DNA of 64,000 nt from positions 20,392,001-20,456,000 of the forward strand of contig OX344757.2 in assembly GCA_947034885.2 (NCBI GenBank), in the 5' to 3' direction. The notes under the pieces are model-generated. The model saw only the letters and a list, made by a program, of their open reading frames with translations. It ran no database searches and was not told the DNA's origin. This document shows, piece by piece, positions 38,501 through 51,172 of this stretch. The position numbers were made by a program, and so were the translations under genes. How positions within the stretch are numbered: position 1 is the first letter of the stretch; every line of letters starts with the position of its first letter. The stretch comes from Thuidium tamariscinum. Its lineage: Eukaryota; Streptophyta; Bryopsida; Hypnales; Thuidiaceae.

Positions 38501-38888
38501 CTTGACCAACTTCTTCTCCCTCTCCAGGCGCTCCGTCGGCGACAGCTTCGCAACCACGTCCGGCATCAATCCAGGAATGGAATACCGACCAAGAGGCTAC
38601 AAACAAACACCCGTCTCAATCGTCACTTAAGCTCCTCGAAAATCAATCCAAGCATGTAATGCGCACACGAATCCAAACTCCAAACCCACTCAATCCGCGG
38701 TTTCCCAAATTACAAACAAGATCGACGCACTCACTCACCTCGAAAAGAAAATAATCGAGGACGATGCGCAACAGGGGAAAGAGAAGCCCGAACACGGGCA
38801 CGAGTGCCAAGTCGGTGACGCTGGGAAGGCTGGACTCCTCCCACCGCGGAGGCCAGTGCCACAACCCGGGCAATACGCTCACCACCAT
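35549..38888 (-). CDS. Ceramide synthase, LAG1/LOH type (TLC domain)
   Basis: Ceramide synthases acylate sphingoid bases with acyl-CoA in the ER membrane. Six exons (minus) join in phase: 38888-38739, 38596-38355, 37169-37014, 36637-36452, 36150-35969, 35631-35549, giving 332 residues, normal for plant LAG1 homologues. The ATG at 38888 is chosen because it starts shortly before the conserved [20 protein letters not shown] segment; further open sequence upstream looks unrelated. Landmarks: [20 protein letters not shown]; the TLC core [30 protein letters not shown] with the catalytic His pair at about 168-169; [20 protein letters not shown]; and [15 protein letters not shown]. Several hydrophobic spans fit a multi-pass protein. 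There is no homeodomain, as usual in plants. The last exon encodes a strongly acidic tail of Ser-Asp repeats, starting right after the EDVRS motif. Intron two (37170-38354) carries a repeat also found near 39510-39690. The gene appears intact. Confidence 0.92.
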
Positions 38889-40246
38889 CGCAATGCAACC
38901 TAATGTAACGCAATAGAATTCAATGGAATTGAACTCAAGCGCGCGCGCACCAACAATCTGTGAAGTGTACCGACAGAGCGAAAGAAGCGTTAAAAAAAGT
39001 GGGCATGCCAAAGAGAACAGCAAGGGGGCCGGTGGAGGCAATGAGAGCCGCGACGATACGGAAGCTGCAGGAAGCGTGGGAGCACTCAAGAGCGGGGCCG
39101 ACACGCGTGAGAGCGGTGCCCGCGTCGGGTTGACACTGGCTGGCGATGGCTTCCGGAGCTTCGGGACACTTGCGAGAGCCACAAATTTTTTACTTTCGTT
39201 TAGTTCGGGCAGCGCAGAGTCGCAGACATCGCGGAGAGCTTCACTTTCACTGTAGTCATTGAGACTTGAGAAGCGAGTGACATCCATGCACATGGATGAA
39301 GTGAGGATCTTATGGATGACAAAAATTGTATTCATCCAGAACGGTGACTTCACTAGATATTTATTACGGAGTCCATGCATGGGAGTGGATGGAACGTGTC
39401 CGCCGTGGATGAAGTCCCGTTCGTTCATCCAGAAGTTGGGTTATTCGTTCGAAGGGAGTCAGATTTGGGAGTTTTACTTTGTTTGTTTTAGGAACTGCTG
39501 TTGCAAAGAGTTTTAAATTGACGGTGGAAGCACCCAAAACCGTCTAAATAAGGAATTCAGCATAGTTGGAGGGAGATTTTCCTAAAACTGATATATTTTT
39601 AGTATTAGCAAGTGAAAATCATGAATATTCAAAAAAATAAATAGAATTTTCGGACATTGTATGTAATTTCTATTCATCTTCATATTGGATAGAGAATATC
39701 ATATTAGCACATGTCATTTGTCTATAGTTAGTTTTCATCCACGAATCAGCAATTTCATCCGCAATTTTCTTTTTTTAATTTGGAATTTTTGGCGTTTGCA
39801 TCCAAAAAAAAATCTACTTGTGTTCTAAAGCCTTTGCACTAGGCCCATTATTTTGATGCAAATTGATGACAAATGACCAAAAAAAAACATTGACTTGAAA
39901 GGGCCCAACAGAGGGGCTAATTCATCCAAACCCATTTTGAATATTCATAGTGTAGGACATTAAATCCTACTAATGAAGTGGGCCCAACAAGGTTAATATA
40001 CCTCATGAAATAACACAAGAATTTTTTTATTCTTTGCAAACAATTTCTTTTGCAAATTTTGAATTCATATTCGCAATTAGAGACCTCAAATTAGCTTAGA
40101 GAGGTCTAAGTTGGATACCACAGAAAATAGGGAGCTTTTTTCCACTTTGAACATGGAGAACCCCAAATCCATCATACTCGGCCCACCTTGTTGGTATTGT
40201 TGGTAGGATTTAAGGTAGGTACACCCAAAATGACACCTCACCTTAA
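38889..40246. promoter_or_regulatory. 5' flank of the ceramide synthase gene
   Basis: The first several hundred bases upstream of the start codon (38889 to about 39300) are much more GC-rich than the window average, as expected of a promoter and 5' leader. The frame open through 39428 in phase with the gene has no conserved content and is taken as leader. Beyond 39505 is a segment repeated in intron two of the gene. No TATA box is called. Confidence 0.35.
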
Positions 40247-40974
40247 CCCCTAAACGCCGGGCCTGTGACCACTCGGTGGAAGCTCCCTTCTTCATCACTC
40301 AATTTGTTACCATTTTGGAACCAATCACGTCTGAAAAATTTTTTGTTTTAATTTTCAGAGATGAAAGTATATGTCTTCTGCACTTCCCAGAAATTTCAGA
40401 ATTTTTTGAGTAAAATTGATTTTAAAGAGATTTTTTGAAGAAAAAGTGAAAGAAAAATCATAGAAAATAGAAAATTCTGTCAAAAAATCTGAAAAATTCA
40501 CCATGTGTGTAAATTACAGTGACAAACACCATGGTGTAAACTCAACTTCCGTGTACACCTATTTTTAGGATGCACTACACATTAAAAATGCAGCCAAAAT
40601 TCAAATTGCAATAAAATATTCATTTTGAGGGATTTTTTCAAAATTCCAATTGGAATAGAAACTAGAAGAGAAGACCTTCATTTCATTAGTTGGGCTCAAA
40701 CTCAAAAAATGTCATTTTCAAGAAGAAATTTCAGATTTACTCAATTTCTCAAAATACACTAAAATGGCAAATTTTGCAATCCGTTTTCCATAATTATTTC
40801 TAAATTACATTAAAACAAACATTAGTTAGGCTGCAAACTCTATTGAAGACTCTTTGTAACTCAACATGAACTGTCATTAAACAAAAAATGGATGAAAAAA
40901 CTACTATTCACCCTTTCTCCTGGACCTCAGAAATCATCCAAACGCCACGGAATGGCGCTGATGGCGTTTCAGGG
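40247..40974 (-). mobile_element. TTAA-flanked element, type II
   Basis: Bounded by TTAA at 40243-40246 and 40975-40978. The ends CCCCTAAACGCCGGG and GGCGTTTCAGGG form imperfect inverted repeats. Length is 728 bp, matching the 725-bp inverted sister copy at 51882-52606. Shared interior words include TTCTATTTTCTATGATTTTT and the GTCACAGGCC/GTCATAGGCC end. Non-coding. Confidence 0.75.
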
Positions 40975-40978
40975 TTAA

Positions 40979-43707
40979 AGCACCATCTACAATGTGCATA
41001 TATTTCCAAAATCAATCATGTACCTAGACTGTAAATGACACTTTCAGAAACAGACTATAACTTCTGCATACGGTATCCAAATCCTCTGTTCTTTGGTGTG
41101 TTGGAACAGTCATGCTTTCACTCTCCAACAAGACTCTACAAAAATCTGAACAGCATGATAGCAGGAATTAGGCACAGTATGAATGAGGGGCGCTTTTAGG
41201 TACCCACCTTAACGTCCTGCATTCATGACCGACTTAGAGATGGAAGAGATCTTCCTACAAGATACTTCCATTTCTCAACATGCATGAAATGTAAAATGGG
41301 GGATGGAACACCCAAATGTTCATCCAAAAGTGTGTAATATCATCCAAAAAGAGCGATACGGTAGGGTACTACAGTACAGTAGGGTCCTGAGATTTTGGAA
41401 CAATTTACCGATTTCATGCCGAAAAGCGGGACTATGAAGAAAAGGGAGAATATGCAGCAAAGTCGAATATTACGCGGAAATCTCACACTCCGTATTTTAT
41501 TTTATTTACCACAGAGTATCACTTTTGAAGAGACGACGTCGGTGCTGACGCTCCCTAAGTTCCCACGTTCTCTGGACGTCAATGCCCAACTACTCTCACT
41601 GTCAGTTTTAAGTTAGCTTGCCAATTTTTTAACCATAACCTTCTTTCCTTTCAACTTGCTTCCCATAGTCCGGGGAGTTCTGTGGAAATTTTGGAGAATT
41701 TCCTAGCTTCTAGAAGGTACCTCGGATTTTTCAAAGTTTATCCGGAAGTAAGCCTACAAAGTACATATTTAGTCAGTTGACATCCCCCATTTTCTAATGT
41801 AATTCGGCTATTAGCCGACTTTTTCTTTTTTCCATTTGGCATCTATCCTAAATTTCAAAAATGGGACCATTTTGTTTTGTTTTGTTGGTGAGTTTGTATT
41901 CAATCTCCATTTTTTTTCCTATTGTTTCTTTTTAAGGCATCTTTGGCATTTATTAATTATACTCCCCATTTTTTTTCCTATTGTTTTCTTTTAAGGTATT
42001 TAGATTTTGAAAACTAGAAACAAAGTTTTTTTTACTATGAATTTGAAAATGGAAAGGTCATTTTATTAAAAGAATTATAACAAAATTTTATGTATCCCAC
42101 AACTTCCTCAAATTTGTTCTTCGTTTTATAATTTGGCTTTGGATTCTACAAGAGATTTCAAATATACAATCTTCTTGTTGCCCTTGCTTATCTCTATTGA
42201 CATAAAATATTCACTTAGACATCCTTTTATAACTATTGATTCTTAGTCTATGAAATTCATTTTCCATTCAAAGCAATTATTGTACATATTTATAAGAAAA
42301 AAATCTAGTAGGAAGATAAAAAAATTCCATCACAATTGTTTGTTAAGAAAATCAAAGTCCAAAATAGGCCCCTAAATTTTTGAAAGGCTTAACCTCTAAA
42401 GGCCCAAGGCCATTTTTCTGTCAAAAACCATTCAAAAGTGCCATTTTTATTGCACTCATCCAAAACTAATATAAGACCATAAGAAACAGATTCATAGAAA
42501 TTCTTAGTCTCCCCATTACTTTAGATGCTTATAGACAAAGGTATGACATTGCTATAGACCAATACTCCAAATCTCCAATTCATTGTTCAAAACTAAGTAT
42601 ACTAATAAAATTTTCTATATTTATATCTAAAAAATTCCCTAGAAATTCTATGCTTGGTCGGTTGCCTGCCATAAAAAGGTAGGCAAAACGGTATTTTTCC
42701 TAAATACTCCAAAGGTGGACGGTTTTATTGCCGATAATTTTTTTTCCTACTTGGTCCATTTCCGAAAATCTCATTTTTTCATTCGGAACCACTTCCTACA
42801 CTTTTCTATTTCATTTGGAAATTCTCAAAATCAATTGGCCAACTTGCTACTAATTGCCAGCACTCCTTGTACATTGTTGCTTCCTACCCCCTTGGATCAT
42901 GAAGATCAAAGATTGTGATTGAAAGTGAACAAATGGTTATGTCCGATAACCTTCTCGCTGCTACCATGGCTCAAAGGTTATCGAATACATATTCCATTAA
43001 TTATTTGTGAGATATCTGTTTGGTAACTTTTATATGATGCTTTCCAAAAAACAAGATATTAGGTGAGGTGAGTCTCCCCAAAACGCCACTTTTGGCTCCT
43101 ATGCCTAACTGCTATCATTAGTTTTCTTGTTGTTAAAAAAAAGGTGGTTTGAATGCACTAAAGAATGCGACATTTGGATACTATATGTCAGAATTGTAAA
43201 GGGTAAAAAGAAAGTTGGTAGGTATTTTAAAATTATTTCTCCAAATAGTTTGCATATTGATTTTGGAAATGTATATCCAGTGATGATGTCAATAGTACAT
43301 TTTTGAAGTATTCATTTACAATGTGAGGGTCCTTGTCAAAAATTCTTCATTTCAATTGGTTTAATATTTGTTTGATATTTAGGATTTACATGTTTTTGTT
43401 ACAACATAAAAATGTATCATATTGTAAATAAAAAATACTTCTTCATCTCCAATATGTTACCTTCTAAAAACTAATGGCATGACTACCATACATTCTTAGT
43501 GTTCTTAAAAACACATAAGAAATATTGTAAAGAAACCTCAATTTCTATGTATCATTCTACACAACTTGTAAGGTAGAAGAAAACAAATGGTTTAGAACAA
43601 GAGGAGAAGCAATTTTCAAGCATTAGGAACGTTAATATAATACTACCAAAATCAATGAGGTGAATGGTCACAATAGTAAGTGCACTTCAAATGACTACAA
43701 AATGTAT
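40979..43707. repeat. Intergenic DNA including a family B repeat copy
   Basis: No gene is seen. 41778 to about 42870 shares CATCCCCCATTTTCTAATGTA, the CTCCATTTTTTTTCCTATTG units (two, near 41911 and 41965) and GGAAATTCTCAAAATCAATT with the copy at 2150-2730. A TTAACCTCTAAAGGCCC terminus near 42389 looks like the left end of a further TTAA element whose partner I could not place. A short dyad, CCGATAACC with GGTTATCG, lies near 42942-42980. Confidence 0.45.
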
Positions 43708-44778
43708 CTAAGGGTGATTGCAAAAAATACTTGTACTATTTGTTGCGTTTTGTCACACCCTAGTTTTTTATTTTATTTTTAGGCATAACTTTTGTATTTT
43801 ATCTCCAAATGACTCAAAAATTATAGAGAAGCTACTCATAGCGATTATGTATCTATAATGAATTTTGGAGATTTAAATAATTTATTATTTTTAAATAGCC
43901 CCAAAAACTTCTCGCAATATTAGATTTAGGATTTTTTAGCACCATTTATCTCCCAAAAACCGAATTTTGACCTAAAATTTGGAGAAGATGGTCTCTTAGT
44001 AGACTTATAGCTACTCTTTAAAGTAATTCTTAAAATACTTATTTTTATGTGTTGTAGAGCTTCATTTTTCATTTTTTTCCAAAGGTACAAAATATTATTT
44101 TGGTGAGTTTTTTCATCAAACCTCATCACCAAAAAGTTTTTTTCAAGTGTAATATTTTTATGTGTTTTTTTTTTTAATTCTTTTTTTTACAAATTAAAAT
44201 ATCACAAGTTGTATTTTCTTCACTGGAACTTTGAACATAGAATTCTTATAGAATTTTGGTGAAGAAAATACAACTTGTGACATTTTAATTTGTAAAAAAT
44301 AGGATTTAAGAAAATACATAAAAATAAAACATTTGAAAAAACTTTTTGGTGATGAGATTTGACCAAAAAACTCACCAAAATAATGTTTTATGACTTTAGA
44401 AAAAAATGCATAATGAAGCTCTCTTTGTAGACTTCTACAACACATAAAAAGAAGTATTTTTAAAATTACTTTAAAAAATGGCTATAAGTCTACTAAAAGA
44501 CCATCTTCTCCAAATTTTAGGCCAAAATTCGGTTTTTGGGAGATAAATGGTGCTAAAAAACCCTAAATGAAGTACTATGAGAAATTTTTGGGGTTATTTT
44601 AAAATAATAAATTATCATTGAAAAATCTAAAAAATTAGTTATAGATACATAATAGCTATGAATAGCTTTCCTATAAATTTTGAGTCATTTGGAACTAAAA
44701 CACAAAAGTTATGGCAAAAAAAATCAAAAACTAGGGTGTGACAAAAGGCTTTAAGTGATTCTTGCAATCAGCCCTAAG
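43708..44778. mobile_element. 1.07-kb foldback (long inverted repeat) element
   Basis: Two arms of roughly 500 bp mirror each other around a centre near 44240. Outer ends are CTAAGGGTGATTGCAA and TTGCAATCAGCCCTAAG. Matching pairs include GTCACACCCTAG/CTAGGGTGTGAC, GGAGAAGATGGTCTCTTAGT/ACTAAAAGACCATCTTCTCC, TTTTGGTGAGTTTTTTCATC/the inverse near 44360, and ACAAGTTGTATTTTCTTCAC/GTGAAGAAAATACAACTTGT. Both flanks read TAT, too short to be decisive. A transcript crossing it would form a very long hairpin. No protein is encoded; frames in it are mirror artefacts. Confidence 0.8.
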
Positions 44779-45076
44779 TATAGATACTATTAACCACTAG
44801 AAGATGATTGTTTGTTTAATGGACATACTAGGGTGGCCCGTACCGTTGCCACGGTCTAATTTTTTTAATGTATAGAAACTTCAAAATTCAATAACTTTCA
44901 TGCCGTAGGTTGGAACACCATGAATCAAAGCTCGTGCACCCCTCCTCGCCGAGGGCTTTCCACGGTACCAAACACACACTCGGGGGACTCACGGTCCGGG
45001 AGATCTCAACGTAACAAACAAACAAACAACGTATCTTCATAGGGGGATAGTAGTAAAGTAAACATAAATTTGAAAC
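44779..45076. other. Short intergenic patch with a GC-rich island
   Basis: About 44830-45010 is unusually GC-rich (GGTGGCCCGTACCGTTGCCA, CTCCTCGCCGAGGG and GGACTCACGGTCCGGGAG). I cannot assign it; it may be a recent insertion fragment. No frame or structural RNA is recognised. Confidence 0.3.
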
Positions 45077-45080
45077 TTAA

Positions 45081-46017
45081 CCCCTAAAAGTTGTTGACTA
45101 CGTTTTCACCAAAACTGCTCTAAAACCATCATTTCTCAAACAACTACCAAATTTTAGATTTTTTTTTGAATAATTTAACTGTAGGATCTTTTGGTGCACT
45201 AGTTTGAGAAGATGTAGAAAAAATTTCATAAATTTTTTCCATATAGATTGTAAGATATTAGTGTTTGAAGTTACAAAAATCCTTTTTTTACTACAACGGA
45301 AATCTAGGCAGCTATACTTCATAAGGTCACAATTGTATGAAAAAATGTACAAATTGGTTGTCACTTTTTATATTCATTTTTCAATTCAAGTTGGTTACAT
45401 GCTTAAATTTTTTGAAATCATTTGGAATTGTACAACTTGTACAAAAAAATAGTAAGTAGAAAGAAGTAAAGAATGATTCAAAATTCAAAATTGTTAACAA
45501 TTTATTTATTGAATTGGAAAAATGTCAATCCGGATGGTTGTAATGTTGTAATAAAAAATCTACACCCAAAGTTTTTATTTATTTTCAAAAACATTAAAAA
45601 TTAAATTAAATAAAGGACTTCAAAGTTTATTTTAGAGTGAAAATTCCACAACTTCCTACAAACTACCCACAAACTAAAACTCCTCATAACTTTCATCTCA
45701 TTAATCCAAATGACAAGATTCAAAGCTTTCCATGTCTATATAAATCTAGAGAAAAAGTTTCAAGTTTTTATTTCTTTAAAGAGTGTTTTTTGAAGAATTT
45801 TTTTGAGTTGCCCGGATTGCCCACCAAACAACAAAAATCACATAACATGCAATAACTTTTTAACCACTTAGTTAAAAGTTATGAAAATTGTTGGGGCTCA
45901 AAGCTACTCCTTGCGTGCATGTTTTGTGAAAATTTCAAAGAATAAACAAACTCCACATGTAGTGACCTACCCATAATTGTTGTATTGCCAAAAAAATGTA
46001 GTTTGGTCCTTTAGAGG
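45081..46017 (-). mobile_element. Full-length TTAA element, family A (inverted copy)
   Basis: TTAA at 45077-45080 precedes CCCCTAAAAGTTG; the far end CCTTTAGAGG is followed by TGAA at 46018-46021. At 937 bp it is almost the same length as the copy at 23671-24609 and is its reverse complement throughout, with moderate divergence. Non-coding. Confidence 0.75.
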
Positions 46018-46171
46018 TGAAAACGTATTAAGTTGTTACTTTAGTAGTAGAATTGAAAAGAAATATTATAGGAACATTCAATAACGATATTTTTTATGAT
46101 AATTAAGTATCGAATTTTCTTAAAATAATCTTGTACGATATAACAATATGAAATTTAAGATGGAGTAAAAC

Positions 46172-46468
46172 CTAGGGGAGGACACTTCCCGTTTTTTAAT
46201 AACCTACGTGCGGCGGAAGATAGGGTACATTTAAATAATCTTGGGTAAAATTTATAAGAAATTTATATATAAAATAGGGGACATTAAAAAGGCAAAGTGT
46301 TTTAAAAATAAAATAGGGATGATAATATGGCTGATTTTTCCGCTTTATGGTAAAATAGGGGCTCTTTTAATGTTGCCAAGTAATGATTACAAGTAATTGA
46401 TAGCCCCCCTAAAAATACCCCACCGCCGCACGTGGGTCCCCCAAATACACAAGAAGTGTCCTCCCTGG
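46172..46468. mobile_element. Mutator-like MITE with 9-bp target duplication
   Basis: A 297-bp element ending CTAGGGGAGGACACTTC at the left and GAAGTGTCCTCCCTGG at the right, flanked by the direct repeat GAGTAAAAC at 46163-46171 and 46469-46477. A 9-bp duplication with long inverted ends is typical of Mutator-like elements. Internal marks are CCTACGTGCGGCGG near the left and CCGCCGCACGTGGG near the right. A longer relative spans 51535-53220. Confidence 0.8.
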
Positions 46469-46477
46469 GAGTAAAAC

Positions 46478-49400
46478 TTGACATATTGGTTTGACAAAGT
46501 TGCAACATTTTAGCATAAAGTATTAGTCTATATATTAAGGATGATTGTAAGAAACATTTGTAATATTTCTATTACAAGTTTGAGACAATTGATTTTTGCC
46601 ATTATTTTTGTAGTAATTATAATTCGAAGAGTTTTATTTACATCTTAGATATTATTTCATATTTTCCAAAATGTTATTGTATTTATAAACAACCTTCAAT
46701 TTAATTTAATTTCAAAATAAAATTAATATTCCCCCCTTTCCAAATGGTTGAGAATTTTTTTTAATTCAATATTTAAATTAGAAAATTGAAGTCATTTTGA
46801 GGATTAAACATTCAAAATAAAAAATAAAAAATCTCTATATTGTATAGTACATCAAGAAATGTTTCCAAAGTAATATTCTATTTTTAAAGTTGTAGGGATT
46901 GTAGAATTTAATTTTCTTTAAATTTAATTCTTTAGATAAAATTCTATTTATGATTAAAAAAATATTATAATATTTAGTTTTTAATTTTATACTACTTTCT
47001 AAAAATACAAATATACAAATATATAATCTTTGAAAAAAATTACTATTATTGTTTTAATATTTAATTATGTTTTCATGTTTCATATTATAAAGTCTTTTTC
47101 AAAAGCTCATATTTTGCATCTATTACTACTTCAAATGCAACAAAACTAGTAGATATTGCTTATAGTCACTTTCATTTGTTGTTTTGTTTTGAGGTTGCAA
47201 AAACAATCTTCTATAATGTTAGACTTATTAAAAAAAATGAAAATTTTGTAATGACATCTTGCCTAGAAGTAGTTGAAAGTGCTTACCAATCATAGCATAA
47301 ATATATAAAAAGTGAAAAAATTCACTTTATGAAATTGAAGATTGGACTCAAAATTGCATGTTGTACAAAATGATTGGCAAAAAATGACCCCAAAAATGGA
47401 GGTCTAATTATTATGGGATATGGCACAATATTTCTAGTTTTCAATTAATAAAATAAATAATTGGCAAAAGTGCAAAACATTTAGCCCCAACCATTGGTTA
47501 TAGTATTAATATTGTAGATTCCATTATTCAAATGACAAACTCTAGGTTGAAATTTGTTCAACTAATTTTGGAAGTGACCTTTGGAAGTTTTGTATTGAAA
47601 TTTGTGGGGTCTATTTTACAACCATGGAATGCCTTTGAAACCATAATTGGAATGATGACATGATGCCTAAATGAAATGAAATCATGAAGAAATGGTGGAA
47701 TGAAGTCATAAGAAAAATGGCAAAATGAATTGAAGCCAAGAAAAAAATAATAGAATTTTGAAGTCACAAGAGTAAATTGAAGCCTACAATGTCTTTTCAA
47801 TTGAAGGAGTTCAAATTATTTTGAAGGAACCAATGAAAACCTTTGGATTTCAATTAATTTATGAAACAAGAGGCCAAAAAAATTTGAATTTAAAAAGTAT
47901 GTCCTACTAGAGTACGTGTGAGTATATGACAATGATGCTAATATGTGAGCGTAGAAGTGTGAGCCTATGGGCCTTGAGCTTAAATGTAAGTATCCTACAC
48001 TCATTGAAGGTGTTTATAAAATAAAAACCTAAAATAGAGTTGTTTAAAACATAGATTTACTATAACCATTGAGGTGTCTATAATATAGACACCTATACTA
48101 TAGGTGTATAGAATTCTAGGCTCATAGGCTCATACTTTCTATACTCACATACTAGCAACCATGGAGTATATGATGGTTGAAAAGCTTTTGAACCAACAAA
48201 TGGGTTGATGAATATGAAGGTTCAACAAGTCAATATACACTTCCAAAGTTCATTTACTACAATGAATTTACAATTGCCAAGAGTTCTATATCAAGTAAAA
48301 TCTATAGACTTAAAACCTTCAGAAGACCAATCTATTACTATTTTTTCAAACTATGTTATTAAATATCTATAAATGTTTTTTTCAATTTATTTTACAAAGG
48401 ATTAATTATATGTCTTCTATTAATCTTAAAAAAATTGTATTTTCTTGAAAATTTGAATATATTATTCAAATGAAGCCAAGATGAACACAATTAAAATTAA
48501 AATCTTTATTGAATTTTTTGTCTTTTCAATTGAGAGAGTAGATTTTTTTTAGCCACTATGTAAATCTTTTGGTTCCAATCAAATTCTAGAAGAGAATCTA
48601 GAGAAATTTGGAAAATAAGAATAAAAATATAATAATGAGAGTTAAATTAAAGGATAATTTTACTTTGCAACTATAGGATCTAGATCTTTGAAGGTGGGGT
48701 ATAAAGACAAATATTGACTTCATAACCAAGTTCAACATACACCTCCAAAGTCTAAGCATAATGAGTTCATTGTTGCTAAGACTTCTGTAGTAGGAGGTCC
48801 ATAAACCAACCATTGAAGGATTGGAATTTTGTGGAGGTTAAACATCTTGAAGTATTTTTTAGTATATTTTTTTGAAAGACAAGTAGATTAAGCATCTAAA
48901 CCAAGTTCCTTTATATATTTTTTGGAGCTTTGGGGAATTAGTTGCAAATTTTTGAAGTTGAAAAAAAGTGGTCATTTGTAGTCATCAAAAGTGACTTCCT
49001 CTTGAAATGTGCAAATTTGGTACATTGAAGAAAGGAAAATGTACCTCTAAGTCATGTTTGCTTTTAATGCCCAGTTGGAATTCAAGCCTCCTACCTTATA
49101 TGAATTGAAGTTTGAAGAGTTTTTTTCCTCAAAAGTTCAGCTCGTAATTATATTTTCAAAATTCATTTTACAAGTATCTACAAATGTAAATTTCATACTT
49201 ATTCCTCACAAAATGTGATCATACATCTTCTAATAGTTGTATGAAAATTACTTTTGCTAAGAATAAGTTTAAATTATCATGAATTTAAAATAAAAATGAA
49301 AGAATTCATAAAAAATGCAATAAATGCTCAAAAAATTTGAAAACCTTACGATAGGTTTATATTATAGTATATAGAATATCATATTATATATTATATTTAT

Positions 49401-49927
49401 TGCGTCATTCTAAAATTTAAAAATAGACACTGTATAGTTTCAAATTCATTTTTCATCATTGTTGGTCAATATTTAAAAGTAAATTCATATTTCTACTAGA
49501 ACTATAAATGAATAGCCAAATAATATCAACAAAATACTTGATAACTAATATAAATCTAATGCTTTTTAGGATCTAATATCTATATGAAATTTCCATCACC
49601 TAGATCTTTTGTCTCCAAAAGGCTAAAATAAACCCTAAACCTTTATTCGGACATCACAAAAGTGTGGAAAGCAATAAAGTCCTAGTTAATTGGTTCTAAA
49701 ATCTATGCAAAAGTTTATTTCTTGTATTTCTTTCTCTAGTGAATAATAAAAATGTAATGAGTTGTCAACTCTTAAAGTGTTTAGAAATGGACAATAAAAG
49801 TGAAAGGGACAAATTCAAACGATATTGAATGACCTATTTTGGTTATAAAGATGAGCTAATTAATACATTACTTGCCTATATTCATTAACATTAGAAAGTT
49901 TTTGGATTCAATAAAAGACCTTCATGG
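46478..49927. other. Intergenic, no gene seen
   Basis: 3.4 kb of AT-rich DNA with only short, low-complexity frames. A small palindrome of TATAGACACCTATACTATAG type lies near 48082-48110. Nothing else is recognisable. Confidence 0.45.
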
Positions 49928-50053
49928 CACTACAAAAAATAAGGGTATAAATGACTTATCCACAATGGTTATTAGGGCAACAATAATTACAATCATTGTT
50001 GTTTTTATAGTCATTGTGAACAAGTCATTTATACCCTTGTTTTTTTTGTAGTG
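49928..50053. mobile_element. CACTA-like miniature element
   Basis: It begins CACTACAAAAAATAAGGGTA and ends TTTTTTTTGTAGTG. The next-inner blocks TAAATGACTTATCCACAATG and CATTGTGAACAAGTCATTTA are mirror images, so the whole 126 bp folds. It is a sister of 30728-30838. Confidence 0.7.
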
Positions 50054-50241
50054 GAGACAACCATTGTAAAGTGGAGGTACATGATAACCAAGAGATGGAT
50101 GGAGGGGGAATACTAATTAATGGCGCCGAGTGTTTTAGTGACTCTAAATTAGTGTTTGTGCTACCAATCAAAGTTGACCAAGAGCAAGTTGATGTGTTTA
50201 GAGATGTATGTGGAATTGAGTGCATTCAATCACAATCATAT

Positions 50242-50244
<3 letters not shown>

Positions 50245-50337
<93 letters not shown>
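50245..50337. repeat. (TA)n microsatellite
   Basis: An uninterrupted AT dinucleotide tract of about 93 bp. Both strands appear as open frames of alternating Tyr and Ile, which are artefacts. Length is likely polymorphic and may be mis-sized in an assembly. Confidence 0.95.
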
Positions 50338-50340
<3 letters not shown>

Positions 50341-51172
50341 GAAAAATGTGTATGAGAAGCACAATTACATTAAGTAGCAATACCATCTTAGGAAGTACAT
50401 GCTTATTTTAAACATTGATATATTGAATACAATATAGGCAAAAAGTTGAAAACAAATGAAACATTGATCACTAAATACTCAAGATTCATAGCACTTCTTC
50501 TCAATCAAGTCATAGTGAGGCATTTTGTCTACATGGTCCAGCTTGAAGAATAATATCACTCTAGTTCTTTCTACTAATGTAGTTTTTCCTCTTCCAATAG
50601 CAACCTTGATCATGATGCCTTCACCAACTTTTGCATTTTTGATTGCATATGCTCAAGGGAGAAAGTCAAAGTCATCCTATTGTTCAACAATTCGTTAGAG
50701 AGTCTTCTAGGAATTCCAAATAGCTTCTAATGCCTATCCACTATACTTGTGCTTTAATAACTAACTTTCCTAGGAGCCTTTCATTGTCTATTATTGTGGA
50801 AAAATGAAAAGTTTAATGAAATTAAAGCTTTCAAAGAAACTTCATGAAAATAATTTAATGATTCTAGACAAACATATTTTGTAATCTATTGCTTGAGTTC
50901 TAAACAAAAAATAATAAAAATTTGTGGTGTTCAAGTATTAATAAAAAATGGAAGTAACAAGTCAAACTTTGGAGGGATTGTAACATGTAAAATTTGTATA
51001 ATACCTACGTTGAAGGGGTATTTTAGAGGAGGAAATACTACTTATTTTCTAGAAATATAAGGTACATTATTGTTGTTATCTAAAATGATAATATTGCACG
51101 ATAAAAAGTTTTTTTGTTTATCAAAATTATTTTCTTGCATCTTCTTGGAATGGGGTGCATTTGTTTTAGTTT
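50338..51172. other. Intergenic, no gene seen
   Basis: AT-rich with no supportable frame, inverted repeat or RNA gene. Confidence 0.45.

Noticed and set aside
38923..39428. Longer N-terminus for the ceramide synthase, in frame up to 39428
   Set aside because: LAG1 proteins start shortly before the [12 protein letters not shown] segment; the upstream sequence has no family similarity and looks like leader or promoter.
44820..45020. GC-rich island considered as an LTR or RNA gene fragment
   Set aside because: No paired repeat, primer-binding site, polypurine tract or tRNA/rRNA-like fold was found.
50156..50386. Open frames of alternating Tyr/Ile on both strands
   Set aside because: They are translations of the (TA)n microsatellite and of no coding value.
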